From Gracilaria gracilis (taxonomy: Eukaryota > Rhodophyta > Florideophyceae > Gracilariales > Gracilariaceae), in the NCBI GenBank assembly GCA_030374805.1, contig JARGSG010000082.1:1-64000 (forward strand): a stretch of DNA of 64,000 bases, written 5' to 3'. The notes under the pieces are model-generated. The model ran no database searches, was not told the DNA's origin, and worked only from the letters and a program-made list of their open reading frames with translations. The position numbers and the translations under genes were made by a program. Below, one piece after another: positions 56,341 to 64,000 of the stretch. The first letter of the stretch is position 1. Every line of letters begins with the position of its first letter.

Positions 56341-56374
56341 ACCTCAATACGAGCACCTTGCACCGGATTACCAC

Positions 56375-56678
56375 CTCACCTTGACGGAGTTACTCACAGT
56401 CGTGGTGAATGTCGAAGCTCTGACCCCAGAAGAACAGGTGTCAGTGCCGATAACCGCTTATTTGCGTGCGAAGACAGACTTTTAAAAACGGATTTCTCCC
56501 GCAGATATGGGAGCGTTGCGACACACTGGTTCTTTTCAGGTCAATGCTTCACGGGCTCAAGCCGTGGCAGCAACCGGTCCTGGGGGTAGTTCTAGCGCTG
56601 CTCCACAGGAATCTGTGAGAATCCCTGGCGATGAGGACGCCGTTCCCGTCAGAACGGATGATGCTCAGTTAAACTAAG
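56375..56678 (+). pseudogene. gypsy A gag C-terminal remnant
   Basis: The frame reads VEALTPEEQVSVPITAYLR, which matches YEALTPEEKRTVPVAS at the end of gag in element B. One TAA follows at about 56484, and the frame then runs to a natural-looking TAA at 56676. Confidence 0.6.
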
Positions 56679-56712
56679 TGCCAATGTCCCTAATGGAGAG
56701 GCGACCCAGTCG

Positions 56713-57279
56713 ATGTCTGCGGCGCCCGAGGCGTCACCGCCTCGCTCCCAGCTCAGAATACTTTCGAGGAAGAAGACCATCTCAGACGTAGAATCTACAA
56801 CCTACGGTATGATGCGTCGTCCGTGGATACGGTTTATGAACAACCGGATCCCGGATCGATTCATGGTCATCGTGAAGCGAAACTACAAGATATGTGCTGA
56901 CCTTTGCCTTTCTACCCATTATATGGTGCGTCACTTGTCTATCTTGGATACAGGCGATGGTTCCAATTTTATAGTGGAGTCACTGTTACCGCCGGAAATT
57001 CTTGGTCGAGTCCGTCAGGGACCCGTTATGGAAGTGCCAGACGCAAATAATAACCCGTTACGTAGGGCTGGAATGGTTTCCCTGATCGTCAGGATTTGCA
57101 ACTGCATTGAGCAGGTTGAATTCATCGTCTGCAAGACACTCGCTGCCCCTGTCATCCTAGGGTGTGACTTCTGTGACAGATATGTCGAGTCAATCAAACC
57201 GCGTGCACGTAAAGTGGAAATGGAGGACGTTTCGGTTTTTACCGATTGTTCGCCACGCCTTGAGGAGAGCTTCAGCTGA
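56713..57279 (+). pseudogene. gypsy A aspartic protease
   Basis: An open frame of 188 codons. The catalytic box reads ILDTGDGSNF, and the flap end reads APVILGCDFCDRYVE. The matching protease in element B has LDTGAGPNF, so Ala after the catalytic DTG is replaced by Asp here. It would release mature capsid and enzymes from the polyprotein. Confidence 0.75.
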
Positions 57280-57779
57280 GCTGGTACGGCTATATGCTCC
57301 CTTACAGGATTTTGCTCCTCCGAAGGAGTCTCCGAAGCTCCATGTCGCACGTGCGATTTCTATTCCACCGGAATCTCAGGTATGGATGGATGTTACTTCT
57401 GCTCCGTGTGGTTTGCGGGTTTCCCAACCATCTACCTCGTTATAAGAGGAGTATCAGCTTGCATTAGCAAACGGCGTTGTTAAAATCTAGAACTGACACC
57501 CCTTTCGGGTTTTGCTAGCCAACTTTGGCACGAAGTCCGAGTTTCTTGTGAAGAACCAAGTTATTGGTACTGTCCTACAGCACCCTACGGCGCTTATCCC
57601 TACTAAGGGGACTGCCACCGAGAAGCTTGGGATTGTCGAAGAAACCGCTGATGCGACTCGCTCTCAGGAAGGAGAGGGGTATTTGTCGCGTGCGCAAGCG
57701 TCGATTCCGCCCCAGACGGTAAATGACACTTGTGAACCGGATATCAAAACCGTATAGACGAGTTATGACAGAATTGACC

Positions 57780-58627
57780 CCATCAGGGAATTAGAAGAAC
57801 TGAATCTTGGTCATGTATCAGATTCACACCTCGAAAAGTTGCGTGATATGTTGCGCGAGTTTACACCAATGTGGGATGGTTCCCTTGGAGAGGTTACATT
57901 TACAGAACACCGGATCGATCTGTTGCCAGTTGCCAAGCCGATTTCTCAACACCCTTACAGGGCAGGCCCGAAAGGACGGGAAGAAGAAGAGTTTTGAATC
58001 AAAATAATTCTCCGCACTGGCGTGATAAAACCGGCACAGTCGCCGTGGGCATCCCCGGTTGGAATGGCTGAGAAACCCGATGGGTCCTGGTGTTTTTGCA
58101 GAGAATATCGTCGCCTTAACGAAGTTACCGTCAAAGAAGTATACTCTATACCTCGATTGGAAGATTATATTTACTCGCTTGGCGATGCGACCGTTTTCTC
58201 TACTTTGGATGCGAACGGGGGATACTGTCAAGTACCCGTCAGACTCGAAGACCGAGATAAGACTACATTTACCTGTCATTGAGGGCTATACTGCTTCAAG
58301 CGTATGACTTTTGGACTTTCAAACGCTCCCACCACTTTTTAGCGTGCTTTGGATGCACTTCTCGCTCGCTTTAAATGGCGGAGTTGTCTCGTCTATCTTG
58401 ACGATACTATTGTGTTCTCCAATAATTTGGATGATCACTTGGAGCACGTTCATGAGATCATCGCAACACCGCATAACGCAAAAGAAACACTCAAACTGAG
58501 GAAATGTGAATTTTTTACTGACTTGCTCAAGTATCTTGGACACATTATCCGTCCGGGACGGCGACTGATCGAGCAAGCTCGTGTAAAGTCACTCAAAGAG
58601 GCTGGACCCCCTACGACTCAGACTTAG
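57780..58627 (+). pseudogene. gypsy A reverse transcriptase
   Basis: RT blocks are TGVIKPAQSPWASPV, DGSWCFCREYRRLNEV, SIPRLEDYIYSLGDATVFST, GLYCFKRMTFGLSNAP and the catalytic VYLDDTIVFS. Stops interrupt at about 57996 (TGA), 58278 (TGA), 58339 (TAG where the family has Gln, in TTFQRALD) and 58625 (TAG). Catalytic residues themselves are kept. Confidence 0.85.
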
Positions 58628-58647
58628 TTGCGTTCTTTCTTAGGATT

Positions 58648-59787
58648 ATGCACGTCTATCAGCGGTTTATTCCTCGCTTCGCGAAGATCACGGGACCGCT
58701 CAACGAGCTCCCCAAGAAGGGAAAACAACCAAAACTGGGACCCTTTGCTCCCACGCAAGTGGAAGCATTCAACTCTCTTATAGAGTCAGTTATAACAGCA
58801 CTCGTGCTATCATTACCGAAGAACGGGTTGCCATTTACCGTGGATACGGATTCGAGCTACTACCAGATCGGCTGTGCTTTATTCAAAACTACACCCGATG
58901 GGGAACGCAGACCAATTGGATTTTGGTCTCGCACGCTCAACGTTCATGAATGGAACTATTTGGTATCCCAAAAGAAGTGTCTCGCCATGGAATGGGCTCT
59001 ACAGACGTTAAGACCATATCTTATGGGTGTCCACTTTACCGTTAATACGGATCACTCCGCATTGCGTTGGTTAATGGCAATCACGGAACCTTCCGGGCGT
59101 TTAATGCGCTGGCGTCTTCGGCTAGCCGAGTTTGATTATGAATTCACCTACAAGAAGGGAAGTCTCAACGCGCAAGCGGATGCTCTTTCACGTTTAGGAA
59201 CGGATGGCGAAGCACTACGGGTCGATGAAGAGGTTGAATATATCCCCTGTTTCCTCATTGAGGAGGATGAAGAGGACTACGAACTGATTTCGAACGACAT
59301 CTGTGATGACCTACTCGTCGCAGACGGCCCGGAACCCGGTTCGTTTGTCCCAATTATTCCCGAGGAGATGATCAGAGAACAGCAGGGAGACCCGTTTTGT
59401 ACGAAGATACGCGCTCACATTAATTGCGGTGCGGACATCCCTTTTGGGGCTAGCAGTCAATGTTACCTTGTTCGAGGTGTTCGTCCATCCCCACAGATCG
59501 TGGTTCCCCACTCCTTGCAGTCAAAGATTCTTCATATATCGCACTTTTCGAAGGTAGCTTCCCATCTTGGTGCTAGAGGACTGTACAAGACGTTGCGTCG
59601 AGATTTCTACTGGCCCGCATTTGCGTTCACATGCTACAACACCGTCAAGGCGTGTACGCCCTGTGCTCGTGAGCGAGTTAAATTACGTCGTCATGCGAAT
59701 AAGCTAACGTTCTTCCCCGCATGGGCGCCTCTCGAGTTTATTGCCATCCATATACCCAGTGAGTTTCTAAGGACACCCCGACTTAAT
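58648..59787 (+). pseudogene. gypsy A RNase H and integrase, truncated
   Basis: One base is missing near 58648, where LGLC joins HVYQRFIPRF. RNase H then reads TVDTDSSYYQIGCALF, FTVNTDHSALRWLM and YKKGSLNAQADALSRL. Integrase begins with the zinc-binding HISHFSKVASHLG and CTPC. The first catalytic Asp of the core is replaced by His (FIAIHIPSEF). The sequence stops at 59787, directly before the LTR of element B. Confidence 0.85.
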
Positions 59788-60660
59788 TGTAGTGCGACGC
59801 CCTCGTGAGGGGATTCTGTGAGGACTTATTCATAATTCCGGTGAACCGGTTAGCTTCCTATATATGAATAGGAAGGCGACCACTCGAGTGGATGGGCACG
59901 TGTAACACGGTAGACCATGGTGAGGTTGGCCACATACACGTGGAAATTGTGCCTCATAGTGTGGATAATTACCACTGCATGTGGGTTAATTTAGTTAGTT
60001 TATTTAATTCCCTTTGGGGAGAGCGCCACTACTTAGTGCGCCGGCGACCCCGCCGCCGCACCCAGTAAGCCTCCCCCAACCAGGGTTTTGGCTCTAGACT
60101 TCGTCGCCTTCGCGAGTCTTCTACTCCTTTTGGAGGGATACTCCGTTGCTCACGGGTTGTCTATCCGCCCTGCGTCACCTAAACGGACCCAATCGTGGAA
60201 GTATTATACCCCTATTTTTCGCGTTCGCCTTGTATAAGGATTGCCCCGGCTTTGCCGTACCATTTACCACATTGTTGTGGATTCCCCTTTCTCTTTCCTC
60301 CTTCTCCCTTTCCCCCTTTATTCTTGGGTTGCTCTCCGCTACCCGCGGCTCGTGCTGACACCCAGTCACGCTTGCCACTTGTGTAGAATCATTGCCTCAA
60401 CAGAGGGTACGCACACACACCGTTTGCACGGAACAAGCATTCTGGTTTACCTTCCAACGCTTGTCGTGAAGGGTGACCTCGGCCTTACACACCGACTAAG
60501 TCGTGTCATCCCTGGAAGGGTTCTGCTTGCTGCGCTACCTCGCCTGAGAAAGATCTCGAACGTCTTCGTGGTTCTTTCCCTTGTAGGGCATTGCACTACA
60601 AACTGGTCTCCCGACTTAGAAGGTTGTGCTTTGTTTCCTCTTTGAGGTGATTTGTCTACA
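59788..60660 (+). repeat. 5' LTR of gypsy element B
   Basis: It starts TGTAG and ends CTACA, a perfect 5 bp terminal inverted pair with the canonical TG...CA. The left edge is where integrase homology of element A stops. The right edge is 44 bases before the gag ATG. The opposite LTR is not in the window, so the edges are inferred. Confidence 0.7.
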
Positions 60661-60704
60661 TTTCCGGAAGATTTCGTGTTTCTCCCGTTGAACGGTTTTT
60701 ATCG

Positions 60705-62878
60705 ATGTCTCGGAAGCCATCTGGGGCGGAGCCGGCGGTAACCCGCAGCCGCTCCCACGATGGTGGGGATGTTCCTGATGATCGGATGCTTTCAAGGATC
60801 CCGATTCGGGCTGGTTCAACCCTCGCCGCGAGGGTTACCTCTCGAGCATCGAGTCAAAACCGGGAACCCCAGGACCTTCCTTTGGCTCCGTTGGCCACTT
60901 CTCGACCCGCCGCTGGGCCTGCTCCAGTCACCGCTGGTGCCCTTCTGGCGTCCCAGCCGAGTACCGCTGGTGCGGGATCCGTGCCTCGTCGTGAGGTTGC
61001 TGCCAACACCTTCCAGGGGACTTCCCTGGAGGACCAGGTGCGCACTTTGCGTGCCGCCCATAATGCCCTGGTAGCGGAATTTCGAGCCCTCCGTGAGGTG
61101 GTTGAGAGTACCTTTGCAAGGGATGTTGGTGAAGACCTCCGCGTACTGCGGTCTGATTTCAACACAATGTTGGAGTGTTTGGGTTCGCCCACCGCCTTCG
61201 TAGAAGGGATTGAAGAGCGATCCAGTCGCGTCCGCGCCCGTTTGGAGACGTTGTAACAAACCATATTAATGAATGAGAACTCTCCGGATGATCCGGTTGC
61301 TGCCGTGTCACAACGCGACCAGCGCGCTGGAACAGGCAAAGGCCGCCGTAGGCGGAAATCCAAACGCTACAACGATCATTCAGATACGCCGACTTCGTCG
61401 GATTCTAACCCGAGTGACTCGGATGGGTCTACTTCTTCTGACTCCGAGTCGAAGGATGGTCGCCATGGGCGCTCTTCCCGCTCGAAGCGGTCGTCTGCCA
61501 CCCAGGGGGTGATTCGCTCCCGTACAAAAGGTAGAAGACACTCCGGACTACGGGAACTGAAGCCTACGAATAGGATGTATCACAATCTACTTTCGTACCG
61601 ATACTATCGGTTGGAAGACTCCTCTTTGGAGCGTACACCCCGTGGAACGGGAAGAGTGAAGGATTGCATCAAGCGAATGCAGCTTTCACTCCGGAACCAG
61701 ACATTTTCTGGAGAGGATCCAATCTTGGTGTAGGATTTCCTCGCCCGCTTTGTCGCGGAAGCCGATATAATCAGGATGAACGAAGGATAGGCCTACGTGG
61801 CGCTGCCGTACTTTTTACGGGGGGTGGCCGAAGACCAATATCACTACGTAAGAGGTTCTACAAGGGCCTCCGAAGGAGGAGTGACGTGCTGGCCTGAAGC
61901 CGTCCAATACCTGTTAAGGTCTTACGTGACGAATGATGCCATTCAGTCCGCGACCCTCGCATTGAGGGATACTCGTCAGCGCCTTGATGAGGTAGAAACC
62001 GATTATTCGGTACGCCTTAACAAGGCTTTCCACCGCTGTGGTAATGTCTACCCCGCTGGGGAACGTTGTACGATGTTCATTGATGTGCTCAGCCCAGCCA
62101 TCAAGTCACTCGTTGCCCGACGTCGGGAGGACAAGCCGAGGATTACCTACCTCGAGTTGGTCCAAGCCGCACGCGCGGAGGGTGATGCAGTACGTGCTCG
62201 TGTTCCTCATTCGAGGTCGAAGCCCGCAAAAGCGTTGGTGATGGAGTACCGCTCCCCATCACTCTTGCTGGTAGTGGCTGAACACCCTCAACAGGGATAT
62301 GACAACGTGCAGTTGGCCCATGGCGAATTCATCTCCGTGCCGACTACGGAACTTCCGTCTACGACGGATACATCGTTCGATACAGCACTGGTCGACCTAG
62401 CGCTATATAGGGACAACCGTCGTGTGACGGCGCCTTCTATCCCATATTCGAAGGGAGGCCCCCGTTTTCAACGACCTGGCAGGAGAGACTCCCGCCTTGC
62501 GGTTCGTTTCGCCAAAGTTCGGAAAGGTAACCTGCAAGCAGGAGTATTGCGTTTGATATGCCACCTGTGCTATACACACGGTCACACATCACCGCAATGT
62601 CTCCTCTCTCTGAGGGAAACGGGCAAATTAGTGTCGAACTACGAAGCCCTCACTCCAGAGGAGAAGCGCACGGTGCCCGTCGCATCGTAATTGCGCGCGG
62701 AGTTGGATCTTTTGCATGCTCTTACGCTTGCGCGGTAAGTTCCGATGAAGTCGAATGTCCCCGCTCAACAGGCGTACGTTCCAAAGACCACTTACGTGGT
62801 AAACCCTCAGCGAGGAACCCAAGTCGTCGTCGTTGAGGAGCCTGAGAAGCCACCGCAGGCGGAAGCCCAGGAAAACTA
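60705..62878 (+). pseudogene. gypsy B gag, one frame with several stops
   Basis: gag starts at ATG 60705 (MSRKPSGAEPAVTRSR). Its pieces 60705-61256, 61269-61733 and 61797-62690 are all in the same phase, separated by TAA, TAG and TAG codons. Capsid-like text includes ADIIRMNEG, ALPYFLRGVAEDQY and VRLNKAFHRCGNVYPAGER. A CCHC zinc knuckle (CHLCYTHGHTSPQC) lies near 62560-62600. A tail with VVNPQRGTQVVVVEEPEK reaches 62878. Decay by substitution without frameshift up to 62690 is notable. Confidence 0.85.
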
Positions 62879-62917
62879 AACAAGGGAGTCTCCCCTTCGG
62901 GAGAGGCGTCCTCAGAG

Positions 62918-63565
62918 TTGAGGCTGTTGACGCCCGAGGCGTCGTTGCCTCGCTCCCCGGTGAAAGTCTTCACTAGGAGTGACACCGCTGACGTGGATTC
63001 GGGACACTTGGGTGTTCTGCGTCGACCGTGGATACGGATTAAAAACCCCTGGATCCCGGATAGAATCTTGGTCATGGCCAAGCGTAACTATAAAATTTAC
63101 GCTGACCTTGGCCTCAATTCCCAGTTTCTGGTTCGCGTTCTTGCAGTCCTGGATACAGGTGCGGGCCCGAACTTTGTCGTGGAATCCCTTTTGCCTCCGC
63201 AGGTGCGGTCTCGAATCCGCGCTGATGCGGTTATGGATGTCGCAGATGCGCACAACAACCCGTTGAAAACGGTAGGCACCGTCGACTTGGTCGTACGGTT
63301 GGGCACCATGATGGTGAAGCTTGACCTTATTGTCTGTCGGTCATTGGCCGCTCCAGTCATACTGGGATGTGACTACTGCGACAGGTTTGTCGATGCAATC
63401 AGGCCCCGCCTCAGGCGTGTTGAACTTGACGACGGATCGTCTGCTCTGATTGTTCGGCGTCCCCTGAAGCGGGCTTCGCGGAAGCAAGTTCTACTCCCTG
63501 CTGCGCATGAACCACCTGCGGCGCGCCAAGAATCTACGAAGCTACGCGTCGCTGCGTCTGTTTCC
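62918..63565 (+). pseudogene. gypsy B aspartic protease
   Basis: The frame holds RRPWIRIKNPWIPDRILVMA, the active-site VLDTGAGPNFVVESLL, AHNNPLKTVGTVDLVVRL and AAPVILGCDYCDRFVDAI. The catalytic DTG is intact. The frame stays open to 63730 but loses family resemblance after about 63565. It is in another phase than gag, as is common in gypsy elements. Confidence 0.75.
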
Positions 63566-64000
63566 ATCCCGCATGAGTCGAAGGTAATGGTGCCTCGAGG
63601 TCAATTCCCGTCAACACGGTATTCGGGTTGTACAACTCATTTCCTCGTTGTACGAGAGATATCAATTAGCCGTTTCGAACTGTGTTGTGCAGGTCAGGGT
63701 CTTTCAACACATCCGTACCAGCCGTTCTAGCGTACCAGCGTGCCAGTACTTTCTTGACGTTTTTTATTTAGAACCTTAGTAAAACTCAACATTCAGCATT
63801 TGCTAAATCGGATCGGCTTCCCATGAAAAGTGTGTCAGCAAAGGGTAAGCATTTGCTTATAGAGAGCGGCTCTCGGAGATACAATTGCCGTCTTCCCGTC
63901 TAGATCTTTCAACTAGATCCCCCAAATGTTCCGTTTTCCCTTCGAACGCAAACCTCAAAGAACTCTGCCTCCCCCTCAACCTATTTTGATTGCCTTTTGC
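63566..64000 (+). pseudogene. gypsy B start of RT region, heavily decayed
   Basis: A short stretch (YERYQLAVSNCVVQV) corresponds to YQLALANGVV in element A. Beyond about 63700 no frame is readable. The rest of pol lies past the window. Confidence 0.5.

Larger units (their letters stand above)
56360..59787 (+). mobile_element. Ty3/gypsy element A, 5'-truncated and cut by element B
   Basis: The order gag end, protease, RT, RNase H, integrase defines Ty3/gypsy. The left part, with 5' LTR and most of gag, is missing and the minisatellite lies in its place. The right part ends inside integrase, where the LTR of element B begins. Stops and frameshifts occur throughout. It is clearly related to element B: their protease regions share VLDTGxG-like and NPLR/NPLK blocks, but at modest identity. 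Confidence 0.9.
59788..64000 (+). mobile_element. Ty3/gypsy element B, inserted into element A, runs off the window
   Basis: It begins with an 873 bp LTR and has gag and protease downstream. Element A breaks off at its left edge, which shows a nested insertion. The right LTR and most of pol lie outside the window. Its coding frames carry stops but stay largely in phase. Confidence 0.85.

Noticed and set aside
1-64000. CRISPR arrays, bacterial operons, rRNA genes, organelle DNA
   Set aside because: Nothing supports them: repeats are long and contiguous, genes are dispersed with inferred spliceosomal introns, and eukaryotic retroelements dominate.

Overview
The window is eukaryotic nuclear DNA. 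Spliceosomal introns can be inferred in an RPB11-like gene (GTATGT...CAG, 60 nt) and in a CHMP7-like gene (GTAAGT...CAG). There are LTR retrotransposons of both the Ty1/copia and Ty3/gypsy types and two TNP2/Plavaka-type DNA transposases. The host-like genes include a plastid-type porphobilinogen synthase with a transit-peptide-like start. This suggests a photosynthetic alga. A red alga is my best guess, but it is inference and not proven by anything I can see.

Layout. Positions 1-8795 are eleven head-to-tail copies of a 785-819 bp satellite in three sequence subtypes; the array continues off the left edge. Positions 8961-13490 are a complete copia element with LTRs, a CATAT target duplication, a half-tRNA initiator-Met type primer site and a long intact RT/RNase H frame. 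Positions 13.7-17.4 kb hold broken minus-strand genes: a Patched/Dispatched-like RND protein and a beta-propeller-like protein. Positions 19.4-25.8 kb hold a decayed TNP2 transposase and accessory frames. Positions 26-35.2 kb hold relics of a coiled-coil protein, a ketopantoate-reductase-like protein, a SET protein, an FHA-like protein, a Sel1-like protein, one intact hypothetical ORF and porphobilinogen synthase. Positions 35.5-39.8 kb hold one near-complete and one partial P5A ATPase pseudogene. Positions 42.3-42.9 kb hold a trpF relic. Positions 43.7-48.9 kb are a second transposon region with two convergent frames and strong purine/pyrimidine strand skew. Positions 49.8-53.5 kb hold a CHMP7-like gene, RPB11 and coproporphyrinogen III oxidase. 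Positions 54.5-56.3 kb hold a diverged satellite copy and a higher-order minisatellite. From 56.4 kb to the end there is an old gypsy element interrupted in its integrase by a second gypsy element.

What ties it together: almost every recognisable host gene is a near full-length but dead copy. Catalytic residues are changed in several of them: the Schiff-base Lys of porphobilinogen synthase, all four signature motifs of the P5A ATPase, and the active-site Cys of phosphoribosylanthranilate isomerase. Coproporphyrinogen oxidase has four in-frame stops and one frameshift. Several transposon frames also stay in one phase over 1-2 kb while carrying only stop codons, which points to base substitution more than to indels. 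RPB11 is the only conserved host gene whose domain reads through, and even it lacks an ATG where family members start. The region reads as a repeat-rich pseudogene graveyard. Some single-base frameshifts lie in homopolymers and could be assembly errors.
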